From Indolivaga alginatilytica (GTDB taxonomy: Bacteria; Bacteroidota; Bacteroidia; Bacteroidales; Dysgonomonadaceae), in the NCBI RefSeq assembly GCF_003201355.1, contig NZ_QICL01000009.1, positions 95,027-159,026 of the forward strand: DNA of 64,000 nt, written 5' to 3'. Each line of letters begins with the position of its first letter. The first letter of the stretch is position 1. Shown here piece by piece: positions 50,595 through 59,566 of the stretch. The notes under the pieces were generated by a model that was given only the letters and a program-made list of their open reading frames with translations, was not told the DNA's origin and searched no databases. A program made the position numbers and the translations under genes.

Positions 50595-53312
50595 ATGATT
50601 CTAAAATACAACATTAAATATTCTCTGTTATTTATATTGTGTACACTTTTTGCTTTTAATGCCTATCCGATAGATATTAAGGACCTGACTTGTGAAATGC
50701 AAAAGACACCATTAGCTATGGATAAAGCTAATCCTCGTTTTGGTTGGAAGCTGGCTTCTAATATACAAGGGGATAAACAATCGGCATACCAGATAACACT
50801 TACATCTAATGGATTGAAAATCTGGGATTCGGGAAAAGTAAAATCCGATCAAAGTCAATTAGTAGCCTATAAAGGTAAACCTTTGGAAAAAGGTAAACGC
50901 TATTTATGGACTGTGAAAGTGTGGGATGCAAAAGGTAAAATGAGTGAGAGCAAAAACACTTTCTTTGAAACTGCACCCGATTTTAATAATACAAAAACAC
51001 AATGGATTGGAGCAATTACTCAAGCAAATTCCAATTTACCGATAGGTCGTCGCGATTTACATAGTCCATCCTTTAAGAAAGCCGAATACAAAGAGCTATA
51101 TGATAAAATAAATCCATTAGCATTACGCAGTATTATATTGAGAAAATCTTTCAATACAAGCAAAACTGTGGACAAAGCAATTGTTCATGCTTCGGGTTTG
51201 GGACATTATAACCTTTCTTTAAATGGCAAGAAAGTAAGTGAAGATATTTTTACCCCTGTATGGAGCGATTATGATAAGACGGTTTACTACAATACTTATC
51301 AAATAGATACTTTACTAAATAAAGGAGAAAACGTTATCGGGATAACATTAGGCAATGGCTTTTACAATACGGTAGGTAATCGTTATCGGAAATTGTGGGT
51401 TTCTTTCGGACCTCCAACTTTATTTCTTGAAATGCATGTGTATTATACGGATGGCACAAGTGAAATAATTACTTCTGATGAGTCGTGGAAATACGCACTT
51501 AGTCCTATCACATTCAATGATATTTTTGGGGGCGAAGACTACGATGCCCGCTTAGAACAAAAAGGATGGGATAAACCAAACTTCAATGATAAGTTATGGA
51601 AATCGGTTGTTATCCAAAAAGCTCCAGAAGGAATTCTTCGTGCCCAACAGATTACAAGTGTTCGTAGCATGAGAGAATATGGAGCAGTATCGATGTCTAA
51701 AATAGATACCAGCTATGTTTTGAATATGGGACAAAACCTTTCGGGTTACCCCGAAATAAAAGTTACAGGCAAAAAAGGACAGACAGTTAAAATTACCCTA
51801 GGAGAGTTGTTGAACGAAGAAACAGGGAAAGTTTCTCAAAAGCAATCGGGAGGACCACATACATATTCCTATACATTAAAAGGTGATGGAGTGGAGGAGT
51901 GGCACCCTGAGTTTACTTACTATGGTTTTCAATATCTTCAGATTGACGGGGCTAATGTATTATCGTCAGATGGTTCGGATAAGCCATTGATTGTAGATAT
52001 AAAATCACACTTCATATATAATTCAACTAATGAGAACGGGCATTTTGAATCTTCGAACGAGATTTTTAATAAAGCGCATCAGTTGATTAAAAATGCTGTG
52101 AGAAGTAATATGCAGTCGGTATTTACAGATTGTCCTCACCGCGAAAAATTAGGATGGCTAGAAGAAACGCACTTAAATGGCCCGGGACTTCTTTACAATT
52201 GGGACTTGACTCAGTTCTTTCCCAAAGTAATGCAGGATATAGCAGACGGACAACAAGCAGATGGACTTGTACCCAATATAGTTCCCGAATATGTAGAGTT
52301 TGGCAAAGGACTCGAAGTATTCAGAGATTCTCCCGAATGGGGAGGTGCTGCAGTTATTGTACCATGGATGTATTATCAGTTTTATGGAGATAATGCCTTG
52401 ATTGGGGAATACTACAATGTGATGAAGCAATATGTAGATTACTTAACTTCAAGATCAACAAATCACATAGTTTCTCATGGATTGGGTGATTGGTACGATT
52501 ATGGAGAACATCGTGCAGGATTCTCTATGAATAGCCCTGTTGAAGTGTCGGCTACAGCTCATTATTACTATGTCACACATTTGTTTGCAAAAGCTGCAAA
52601 GATGTTTAATAAGTCTAATGATGATAAAAAATATACAGTTTTAGCTCAGGATATAAGAAAAGCGTTCAATGAGAAGTTCTTAGATAAAAACACGATGCAA
52701 TATGGCTCTGGTAGCCAGTTTTGTAATGCCGTAGCTTTATTTATGGGTATAGTGGAGCCACAAAATAAAGTTGCTGTACTTCAAAATCTGAAAGCTGATA
52801 TTCAGCAAAGAGGTAATCGATTGACAACAGGTGATGTAGGCAACAGGTATTTATTTCAGGCTTTGGCTCTTAATGGTGAAAGCGAACTAATGTATTTAAT
52901 GAATAACCATACCGATGCTCCAGGCTATGGCTTTCAAATACAATTTGGTGTAACAACTTTAACAGAACAATGGGATCCACGTAAAGGTGCATCATGGAAT
53001 CACTTTATGATGGGACAAATAGATGAGTGGTTTTTTCATAGTTTAGCAGGAATCGTTCCATCAACACCCGGATTCAAAGAGTTCACAATACAACCACAAC
53101 CTGTGGGTGATTTAACCTGGGTAAAAGCTAATCACGAAACATTATATGGAAAGATAGCAGTGAATTGGAAAGTGGAGGATGATACATTCTACCTATCAGT
53201 TGATGTACCCGTTAATACTCGTGCTACTATTATATTACCCGATGGTAAGAATACAAAAAGAATAGTTGACTCAGGAGAACATTTACTAGAGTGTAAATTA
53301 AATAAAAAGTAA
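50595..53312 (+). CDS. GH78 alpha-L-rhamnosidase
   Basis: This 905-residue protein has a signal peptide (cut near NAYP) and the classical GH78 architecture: N-terminal fibronectin-like domain (DLTCEMQKTPLAMDKANPRF), two rhamnosidase beta-sandwich domains (VHASGLGHYNLSLNGKKV; VLNMGQNLSGY), an (alpha/alpha)6 barrel and a C-terminal beta-domain. The acid loop reads DCPHREKLGWLEE, a common variant of DCPxRDExxGWxGD, and the base is probably E in TTLTEQWDP. It would release alpha-L-rhamnose from an RG-II side chain, for example the rhamnose-Kdo unit of chain C (BT1019 role in B. thetaiotaomicron, from memory). It lies 63 bp after the GH143-GH142 gene. Confidence 0.9.
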   Translation: MILKYNIKYSLLFILCTLFAFNAYPIDIKDLTCEMQKTPLAMDKANPRFGWKLASNIQGDKQSAYQITLTSNGLKIWDSGKVKSDQSQLVAYKGKPLEKGKRYLWTVKVWDAKGKMSESKNTFFETAPDFNNTKTQWIGAITQANSNLPIGRRDLHSPSFKKAEYKELYDKINPLALRSIILRKSFNTSKTVDKAIVHASGLGHYNLSLNGKKVSEDIFTPVWSDYDKTVYYNTYQIDTLLNKGENVIGITLGNGFYNTVGNRYRKLWVSFGPPTLFLEMHVYYTDGTSEIITSDESWKYALSPITFNDIFGGEDYDARLEQKGWDKPNFNDKLWKSVVIQKAPEGILRAQQITSVRSMREYGAVSMSKIDTSYVLNMGQNLSGYPEIKVTGKKGQTVKITLGELLNEETGKVSQKQSGGPHTYSYTLKGDGVEEWHPEFTYYGFQYLQIDGANVLSSDGSDKPLIVDIKSHFIYNSTNENGHFESSNEIFNKAHQLIKNAVRSNMQSVFTDCPHREKLGWLEETHLNGPGLLYNWDLTQFFPKVMQDIADGQQADGLVPNIVPEYVEFGKGLEVFRDSPEWGGAAVIVPWMYYQFYGDNALIGEYYNVMKQYVDYLTSRSTNHIVSHGLGDWYDYGEHRAGFSMNSPVEVSATAHYYYVTHLFAKAAKMFNKSNDDKKYTVLAQDIRKAFNEKFLDKNTMQYGSGSQFCNAVALFMGIVEPQNKVAVLQNLKADIQQRGNRLTTGDVGNRYLFQALALNGESELMYLMNNHTDAPGYGFQIQFGVTTLTEQWDPRKGASWNHFMMGQIDEWFFHSLAGIVPSTPGFKEFTIQPQPVGDLTWVKANHETLYGKIAVNWKVEDDTFYLSVDVPVNTRATIILPDGKNTKRIVDSGEHLLECKLNKK

Positions 53313-53340
53313 AGATTGACATAGTGCTTTGAAAATATAA

Positions 53341-53371
53341 CCAGATAAAAAAATAAAAGGTCTGAGACCTT
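53341..53371 (+). repeat. Palindromic intergenic repeat R1, copy 6
   Basis: CCAGATAAAAAAATAA followed by AAGGTCTGAGACCTT (53357-53371), a perfect palindromic core, about 30 bp upstream of the start at 53394. Confidence 0.75.
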
Positions 53372-53393
53372 ATAATATTTTAGAAGAATTGAA

Positions 53394-54326
53394 ATGGAAT
53401 ACAGAAGAATTGGAAATACAGACATGAGGGTGTCTACTCTGAGTTTTGGAGCTTCTTCATTGGGTGGAGTTTTCCATTCGTTGAAGGAGGCCGAAGGTAT
53501 AAAAACAGTACATACAGTAGTCGAAAATGGTATAAACTTTATTGATGTATCACCCTACTACGGACATTTAAAGTCGGAGATTCTATTAGGAAAAGCTTTA
53601 AAAGAAATAGATAGGAGTAAGTATTATTTGTCAACAAAAGTCGGTCGATATGGGGAGAATGGTATCAACCTTTGGGACTATTCAGCTAAAAAAGCAAAGG
53701 AGAGTGTATACAAAAGTATGGAGCGTTTGAATGCCAACTACATTGACTTGATTAATATACACGATATTGAGTTTGCAGATTTAGATCAGGTTTGTCATGA
53801 AACATTACCTGCTTTAGTCGAATTGAAGAAGGAAGGTGTTGTTGGACATGTTGGGATTACTAATCTGACATTAAAGCATTTTAAATATGTGATTGATCAT
53901 GTTCCTAAAGGAACAGTTGACAGTGTTCTTTCATTCTGCCATTACTGTCTGAATGACGATGCTCTGAGTGACTATCTTGATTATTTTGAAGCTAATGGGG
54001 TGGGGGTTATCAATGCTTCTCCCTTCTCTATGGGATTATTAACTGAAAGAGGTGTTCCCGATTGGCATCCGGCACCGAAACCATTAATAGAGCTTTGTAA
54101 AAAGGCGGCACAACATTGTAAAAGTAAAGGGAAAAGTATCGAACAATTGGCTGTGAAATATTCAATAAGTAATCCTCGTATTTCGACCACTTTGTTTAGT
54201 ACTACCCGTTCAGAAGCAGTTCTTCAGAATCTGCAATGGGCTGAAGAACCTTTAGATATTCAATTGTTGACAGAGGTACAGGATATTCTGAGATCAAGGC
54301 TTCGGGATACTTGGTTGAATAGCTAA
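53394..54326 (+). CDS. L-galactose dehydrogenase-like aldo-keto reductase
   Basis: This 310-residue cytoplasmic protein has no signal peptide. It is an aldo-keto reductase with the catalytic set D51, Y56 (DVSPYYG), K82 (STKVGRY) and H123 (NIHDIEF). It resembles plant L-galactose dehydrogenase over most of its length: RRIGNTDMRVSTLSFGASSL, the IHDIEFADLDQ segment, FCHYCLND, and INASPFSMGLLTERG-PDWHPA. The reaction would be NAD(P)-dependent oxidation of L-galactose to the 1,5-lactone; L-fucose is a possible alternative substrate. It is first of four genes whose order of functions equals the L-galactose pathway known from Bacteroides vulgatus. The GH95 gene in the same locus would provide the substrate. 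Confidence 0.85.
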   Translation: MEYRRIGNTDMRVSTLSFGASSLGGVFHSLKEAEGIKTVHTVVENGINFIDVSPYYGHLKSEILLGKALKEIDRSKYYLSTKVGRYGENGINLWDYSAKKAKESVYKSMERLNANYIDLINIHDIEFADLDQVCHETLPALVELKKEGVVGHVGITNLTLKHFKYVIDHVPKGTVDSVLSFCHYCLNDDALSDYLDYFEANGVGVINASPFSMGLLTERGVPDWHPAPKPLIELCKKAAQHCKSKGKSIEQLAVKYSISNPRISTTLFSTTRSEAVLQNLQWAEEPLDIQLLTEVQDILRSRLRDTWLNS

Positions 54327-54358
54327 GGTCTCAGATGTTTCTATTATTTTTGGTAAAC
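54325..54358 (-). repeat. Palindromic intergenic repeat R1, copy 7 (inverted)
   Basis: On the minus strand it reads TGTTTACCAAAAATAATAG then AACATCTGAGACCTT. It overlaps the stop codon region of the dehydrogenase gene and points opposite to it. Half of the core palindrome is intact. Confidence 0.55.
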
Positions 54359-54431
54359 ATAACACTACTGACAGTTATATTCCTTAAATTGAACACAAAT
54401 TTTAATTAAGAAACTATTAAATCTAAGATGT

Positions 54432-55355
54432 ATGAAAATTAAAATTATTGATGCACATGCACATCTTTGGCTGAAACAAGATGCCGAGGTAAATGGACTT
54501 AAAATACAAACATTAGATAACGGACGTTCACTTTTTATGGGAGAAGTTCGTCAAATGCTTCCTCCATTTATGATTGACGGATGTAATACTGCCGAAATAT
54601 TTTTATCGAATATGGATTATGCACAAGTATCGTCGGCAGTTATTACGCAAGAATATATAGACGGCTTGCAGAATGATTATTTGTGGGAAGTTCAACAGAA
54701 ATATCCCAATCGTTTTTTATGTTGTGGTATGGTCGATGCTCGTCAGCCTGATTATTTTGAACATGCCAAGCAGTTAATAGAACAGGGATTTAAGGCTATT
54801 AAGATTCCTGCTGAAAGATTAATAGAACCACATAAACAAACATTCCTGACATCATCTGAGATGATGAAAATATTTAAGTTGATGGAGGAAAAAGATATTC
54901 TGCTGTCTATTGATCTGGCAGAAGGTGACACTCAAATTGCAGAAATGGGAGAAGTAATTTCAGAATATCCAGATTTGCGTATCGCAATAGGGCACTTTGG
55001 GATGGTAAACCGACCTAACTGGCAAAAACAGATTAAGTTAGCCAGATATAAAAATGTAATGATCGAATCGGGAGGAATAACCTGGTTGTTTAATGATGAA
55101 TTTTATCCCTTTAAAGGAGCTGTATTAGCTATTAAAGAAGCTGCTTCGCTTGTAGGAATGGAAAAATTGATGTGGGGATCAGATTATCCCCGTACGATTA
55201 CAGCTATAACTTATCGTATGTCTTACGATTTTATATTGAAGTCTGATTTACTTTCTGAAAATGAAAAACGTTTATTTCTGGGAGAAAATGCTGCTCGATT
55301 TTATAACTTAAAAGATTTAGTAGAATTACCTTATATTAAAAATATGTCCGAATGA
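54432..55355 (+). CDS. L-galactono-lactonase-like amidohydrolase (COG3618)
   Basis: This 307-residue cytoplasmic TIM-barrel protein belongs to the amidohydrolase superfamily. The metal-binding HxH lies in IDAHAHLW (H9, H11). IKIPAER, IGHFGM and the final aspartate in WGSDYPRT complete the site. COG3618 members hydrolyse sugar lactones, and the one from the B. vulgatus pathway opens L-galactono-1,5-lactone (and the 1,4 form) to L-galactonate. It follows the dehydrogenase by 105 bp and overlaps the permease gene by 4 bp (ATGA), implying coupled expression. L-fucono- or L-rhamnono-lactonase activity cannot be excluded from the sequence alone. Confidence 0.8.
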   Translation: MKIKIIDAHAHLWLKQDAEVNGLKIQTLDNGRSLFMGEVRQMLPPFMIDGCNTAEIFLSNMDYAQVSSAVITQEYIDGLQNDYLWEVQQKYPNRFLCCGMVDARQPDYFEHAKQLIEQGFKAIKIPAERLIEPHKQTFLTSSEMMKIFKLMEEKDILLSIDLAEGDTQIAEMGEVISEYPDLRIAIGHFGMVNRPNWQKQIKLARYKNVMIESGGITWLFNDEFYPFKGAVLAIKEAASLVGMEKLMWGSDYPRTITAITYRMSYDFILKSDLLSENEKRLFLGENAARFYNLKDLVELPYIKNMSE

Positions 55356-56599
55356 AAAACAACACATACAGAGGATCATTAATATTAATTTTCAGCCTGT
55401 TTTTTATATGGGCAATCAGTAGTAACCTGTTGCCAACCATGATTCGGCAATTGATGAAGACCTGCGAACTTAACACATTCGAGGCATCATTTACCGAAAC
55501 TGCTTATTGGCTTGCTTACTTTATATTTCCCATACCGATAGCTATGTTCATGAAAAAATACAGTTATAAATCGGGAATTGTTTTGGGGCTTCTTATAGCC
55601 GCTTTCGGAGGATTTTTATTTCTTTTGGCAGCAGATATAAAAGAGTATTGGGTATATCTCGGCATATTTTTCATTATAGCAACAGGTATGTGCTTTTTGG
55701 AAACCGCCGCCAACCCTTATGTAACAGCCTTGGGTGACCCTAACACATCGGCACGAAGGCTCAATCTGGCTCAATCGTTTAACGGATTGGGGGCTTTTAT
55801 TGCTGCCATGTTTTTAAGTAAGCTTGTTTTGAGCGGACATACTTATACACGGGATACACTGCCAACCGATTATGCAGGAGGATGGGAAGCATATATTCAG
55901 TTCGAAACCGATTCTATGAAATGGATTTATCTGCTATTGGCTTTTGTTTTGGTTATGATAGCAGTTCTGTTTATCTTTTTCAAGTTTCCTAAAATAAAAG
56001 AGGAAGAAACCGAAGAAGATTCAGGGAAATTAATCGACTTTAAAGTTCTGAAACGTTCTCATTTAAGATGGGGGGTAATCGCACAATTCTTTTACAATGG
56101 AGGACAGACAGCTATCAATAGTTTATTTCTGGTATATTGCTGTGTATATGTTAATATGGAAGAACATGTGGCAACTACTTTCTTCGGGCTTTATATGCTG
56201 GCTTTCCTTTTAGGCAGATGGATAGGTACATTATTTATGGGCAAATTCAAGCCTCAGAATATGTTACTTCTATATGCTATTATAAATGTACTGCTATGTA
56301 TTGTGATAGCTGTATTCGGTGGAACGATAGGACTCTATGCTATGTTGGGAGTATCGTTCTTTATGTCGATAATGTACCCAACGCAATTTTCGCTTGCCTT
56401 AAAAGATTTAGGATCAAATACTAAAAGCGGATCGGCTTTCTTAGTTATGGCAATTGTGGGGAATGCCTGTTTGCCGCAAGTAACAGCTTATTTAATGCAC
56501 CTTAATGAGCATATTTATCAGATTGCTTATATTATTCCTCTTATATGTTTCTTGTTCTGTGCTTATTATGGATGGAAAGGTTATAAAGTGGTAGATTGA
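55352..56599 (+). CDS. FucP-like MFS sugar permease (candidate L-galactose transporter)
   Basis: This 415-residue inner-membrane protein has about 12 hydrophobic segments. The FucP-family signatures ETAANPYVTALG and RLNLAQSFNGLGA are present, as well as the early FFIWAISSNLLPTM segment with the family's conserved asparagine/threonine region. FucP proteins are proton-coupled symporters for L-fucose and related 6-deoxy or L-sugars. L-galactose differs from L-fucose only by a C6 hydroxyl and is a plausible substrate in this setting. The start overlaps the lactonase stop, and the dehydrogenase follows after 43 bp. Uptake of L-rhamnose or L-fucose released by the same locus is an alternative. Confidence 0.85.
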   Translation: MKNNTYRGSLILIFSLFFIWAISSNLLPTMIRQLMKTCELNTFEASFTETAYWLAYFIFPIPIAMFMKKYSYKSGIVLGLLIAAFGGFLFLLAADIKEYWVYLGIFFIIATGMCFLETAANPYVTALGDPNTSARRLNLAQSFNGLGAFIAAMFLSKLVLSGHTYTRDTLPTDYAGGWEAYIQFETDSMKWIYLLLAFVLVMIAVLFIFFKFPKIKEEETEEDSGKLIDFKVLKRSHLRWGVIAQFFYNGGQTAINSLFLVYCCVYVNMEEHVATTFFGLYMLAFLLGRWIGTLFMGKFKPQNMLLLYAIINVLLCIVIAVFGGTIGLYAMLGVSFFMSIMYPTQFSLALKDLGSNTKSGSAFLVMAIVGNACLPQVTAYLMHLNEHIYQIAYIIPLICFLFCAYYGWKGYKVVD

Positions 56600-56642
56600 A
56601 CGTAAACGAAAACTTTAATAAAAATAATAACGAAATAAAACA

Positions 56643-57665
56643 ATGAAAGCAATACAAATTGTTCAACCCGGAGAAATTAAGATGGTTGAACTGGAAACAC
56701 CAATACTTCAGGAAGATGAAGTTTTAGTAAAGCTGCATTATGTGGGATTCTGCGGATCAGACCTAAATACATATTTGGGAAAGAATCCAATGGTTAAACT
56801 GCCCGTCATTCCCGGTCATGAAATAGGAGCCGTTATAGAGTCTGTAGGGAGTAAAGTTCCTTCAACTATTAAAGTTGGATTGCCGTGTACGGTAAATCCG
56901 TATACCAATTGTAGTAATTGTCCTTCTTGCCGGAATGGTCGTCCTAATGCCTGCCAGTTTAATGAAACGTTCGGGGTTCAACGTAATGGGGCAATGGCTG
57001 AATATATTGCCGTACCATGGAGTAAAGTTATTATTGATGCTGATTCGCAACTCTCTCCCAAAGATTTTACATTGGTTGAGCCTATGAGTGTAGGTTTCCA
57101 TGCGGTATCCCGAGGTGACATTTCCGACCTTGATATTGTTATGGTTATAGGCTGCGGCATGATTGGTATAGGAGCTATTGTTCGTTCTGTAATCCGAGGG
57201 GCTACGGTTATTGCCGTAGATATGGATGATGAAAAACTGGCATTGGCTAAACGCCTTGGGGCACATCATACAATTAATTCTAAAACAGAAAATGTTACAG
57301 AAGTTTTAAAAGGTCTTACTAATGCTTGTGGAGCTGACGTTATTATTGAAGCTGTGGGTTCACCTATAACGTATCAGATGGCTATAAATGAAGTTGCTTT
57401 TACAGGTAAGGTAGTGTGCATTGGTTATGCAAAAAGCGAAATAGCATTCGAAACTAAGTATTTTGTTCAAAAAGAGTTAGATATAAGAGGTTCACGTAAT
57501 GCTATGCCTGAAGATTTCAGGAGTGTAATGAAATATTTAAAGAGGGGAACGTGCCCTATCGATGAACTGATTAGCGGCATCTACAAGCCCGATGAAGCTC
57601 AACAAGCTTTAATCAAATGGCAGGAAGATCCGGGCAAAGTGTTTCGGTTGTTAATTCAATTTTAA
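56643..57665 (+). CDS. L-galactonate dehydrogenase-like zinc alcohol dehydrogenase (LgoD type)
   Basis: This 340-residue medium-chain dehydrogenase has catalytic zinc motifs GFCGSD and PGHEIGA, a structural zinc cluster CSNCPSCRNGRPNAC, and a Rossmann fold with VIGCGMIGIGAI and the NAD-specific acidic end VDMDD. It resembles E. coli LgoD (YjjN), which oxidises L-galactonate to D-tagaturonate (shared features include KELDIRGSRNA). In the B. vulgatus pathway the fourth gene has the same role. The product would enter hexuronate metabolism through tagaturonate reductase and altronate dehydratase, which are not in this window. It is the last gene before the terminator at 57673. Confidence 0.82.
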   Translation: MKAIQIVQPGEIKMVELETPILQEDEVLVKLHYVGFCGSDLNTYLGKNPMVKLPVIPGHEIGAVIESVGSKVPSTIKVGLPCTVNPYTNCSNCPSCRNGRPNACQFNETFGVQRNGAMAEYIAVPWSKVIIDADSQLSPKDFTLVEPMSVGFHAVSRGDISDLDIVMVIGCGMIGIGAIVRSVIRGATVIAVDMDDEKLALAKRLGAHHTINSKTENVTEVLKGLTNACGADVIIEAVGSPITYQMAINEVAFTGKVVCIGYAKSEIAFETKYFVQKELDIRGSRNAMPEDFRSVMKYLKRGTCPIDELISGIYKPDEAQQALIKWQEDPGKVFRLLIQF

Positions 57666-57672
57666 GGTTGAG

Positions 57673-57708
57673 AGCCATAGATTGGAAATCTAAAATCTAT
57701 GGCTTTTT
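57673..57708 (+). terminator. Rho-independent terminator after the L-galactose cassette
   Basis: AGCCATAGATT (57673-57683) pairs perfectly with AATCTATGGCT (57694-57704), an 11-bp stem with a 10-nt loop, followed by a run of five T. It marks the right end of the plus-strand PUL. Confidence 0.85.
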
Positions 57709-57750
57709 CAATTTTGCAATATTATTGTAAAAAAGTGTGTGATAAATTAA

Positions 57751-58569
57751 TTATTCGGGATATGAACTAAGATATTCGAAGATGAAATCATGTTCTTTTA
57801 GCTTAGTAATTAATTCTCCCAAATTATTCTTTTCATTTACTTTTGCAAACATCTGGTCATGCATCAATAACACAACATGTTTTGGTGTAAATGTTTTAGA
57901 GGAATGATAAGAATTCTCAATCTCTGTTATCAATTCATCAATACTTTTTAGCGGACTGTAATCTTTTGCATTGTATGTCCATTCAACATCCCATCCGTAT
58001 ATTTTATAACCGTTTTCAGCTAATAATCCGGCAGATGTAGAGCCTGTCTGCTTGTAATTTTTTGTCTTTTCACCTGTTTGCCATAAGTTACGTCCGGGTA
58101 GTCTGGCTATTTTATGCAAGATATTAAATTCGTTTTGGTTTTTCTCGAAATCATTTAGAACTAATTCCGGATTCTTGTAATAATCAGTGTATTTATTATT
58201 GGCATGCGAATAACTATGGTTATAAATTTCCACATAAGGGTTTTCTTGAAACATGCTATAATATTTCCGAAATCTACTACTGCCATCTATTGCATTACCC
58301 ACAACAAAAAGGCTTGTTTTTATTTTTTGATTTAATATAACACTGTCAATATATTTACTTCCATTGAGAGGTGCATCATCAATTGTAAGATAAATATATT
58401 TTAGCGGACTTAACGAGTCTTTCTTTTCTATTACAATTTCGGGGTGTGCTATCGAATCGGTTATTGGAATAGTCGGACTTTCAGAATTCAGTGTGTTTTC
58501 GTTATACGAACAACTTATATTCATAATTAATAAGATGGTAATGAAGAATAGGGAGTTTACTCTTTTCAT
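57751..58569 (-). CDS. Polysaccharide deacetylase-like (CE4/NodB) lipoprotein
   Basis: This 272-residue protein has lipobox ISC (C20). The NodB fold is recognisable from YLTIDDAP (usual TFDDGP, here D-D kept), IYNHSYSH (metal-binding HxxxH), RLPGRNLW, YGWDVEW and LLMHD. CE4 enzymes remove acetyl or related groups from polysaccharides using a divalent metal. The metal triad (second D of IDD, two H) appears intact, so activity is plausible. The glycine of motif 1 is an alanine, which is a mild deviation. It is 136 bp downstream of the phosphodiester-glycosidase-like gene and is probably in the same transcript. A cell-envelope rather than pectin role is likely. Confidence 0.72.
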   Translation of the reverse strand: MKRVNSLFFITILLIMNISCSYNENTLNSESPTIPITDSIAHPEIVIEKKDSLSPLKYIYLTIDDAPLNGSKYIDSVILNQKIKTSLFVVGNAIDGSSRFRKYYSMFQENPYVEIYNHSYSHANNKYTDYYKNPELVLNDFEKNQNEFNILHKIARLPGRNLWQTGEKTKNYKQTGSTSAGLLAENGYKIYGWDVEWTYNAKDYSPLKSIDELITEIENSYHSSKTFTPKHVVLLMHDQMFAKVNEKNNLGELITKLKEHDFIFEYLSSYPE

Positions 58570-58705
58570 GATTTTTTCAGGTTACATTGTTGTATATAAA
58601 AGTGTTGTTAGTTATTAGTTCTGCTTGCCAAGAAGGCATAGAATTCCATGATCGGAGCAGTAAGCTCCAATTTCAATTAATTAATAAATATCTAAGGCGG
58701 TTATT

Positions 58706-59566
58706 TTATTCTATTCGCCAGATAATATAGGATATGTTTTGAGGAAGATCGGATAGTTCTTCACCAAATTCGTGAAGAATGTGTTCTTTGTCGTAATACC
58801 ATCCATAGGCATTGCCTCCAACCAGATATATGGCATTTGATACACCTATATCAATTAAAGCTTGCGAGAAGTCGTGGAAAGATTCGGTATTTTTACTTTC
58901 TATCATTAGAACCTGTTCATTTCGAACAGCAAGGGCACGGCGAACAGATTTATTTTTCGGTTTATTTTCAACCAATTCGCCATTATGTACGAGAGGATAT
59001 TGTCTGAAAAAAGAACCATTATTGTTAATAACCTGTTCCAGTAAAGGAGTCGATTCACCTATGCCAATAGTAATTGTTTTATTATCAATGGCACAAAATC
59101 CTTTTTTTGCTACACCTCGAGATAACTGTTTGCCCGAAAGGACAAAATCTCCTACAATTTCTTGGTTATCTTTACGTATATCTGCAGCCATTGCCGCAAA
59201 AATTATAGTCGAATCGGATTTATCAGGCATTCCCAATACTAGTGACATCGTAGCTTTATGGGGAATATAAACCGACAGGGGTACATCATTTATGGTGTCG
59301 CTTAATATTTCGAGATATCCTGCCTTATCTGAATTATCGGTGCTGTCTATCGGCATTAATATACTTTCTTGCGAGGTATTCTCCGGTTCAAAGTAATATT
59401 CCGGAGTTTGTTCTTTAGTAAAGAAAATTACATATATGGCTATAAGAATTATTATAAAACAAATAGAAAAGATAAGCCATTTTCCTTTTGCTGCAATTTT
59501 TTTTCTTTCCTGAACTTCTGATCCAAGAATATATACTTCGTTGTCTTTATTATTCTTTGTGCTCAT
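58706..59566 (-). CDS. Phosphodiester glycosidase (NAGPA)-like membrane-anchored protein
   Basis: This 286-residue protein has a positively charged cytoplasmic N-terminus and one transmembrane segment (about 29-49, WLIFSICFIIILIAIYVIFF). The rest, from about 90, is extracytoplasmic and resembles the NAGPA/DUF2233 domain: GFCAIDNKTITIGIG, PLVHNGEL, NKSVRRALAVR, ALIDIGVSNAIYLVGGNAYGWYYD. The GGNA segment corresponds to the usual GGGxS turn. Members of this group cleave GlcNAc-phosphodiesters or process wall and capsule glycans. The gene begins inside the last codon region of the LytTR gene (ATGA overlap), so the two are translationally coupled. Confidence 0.68.
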   Translation of the reverse strand: MSTKNNKDNEVYILGSEVQERKKIAAKGKWLIFSICFIIILIAIYVIFFTKEQTPEYYFEPENTSQESILMPIDSTDNSDKAGYLEILSDTINDVPLSVYIPHKATMSLVLGMPDKSDSTIIFAAMAADIRKDNQEIVGDFVLSGKQLSRGVAKKGFCAIDNKTITIGIGESTPLLEQVINNNGSFFRQYPLVHNGELVENKPKNKSVRRALAVRNEQVLMIESKNTESFHDFSQALIDIGVSNAIYLVGGNAYGWYYDKEHILHEFGEELSDLPQNISYIIWRIE

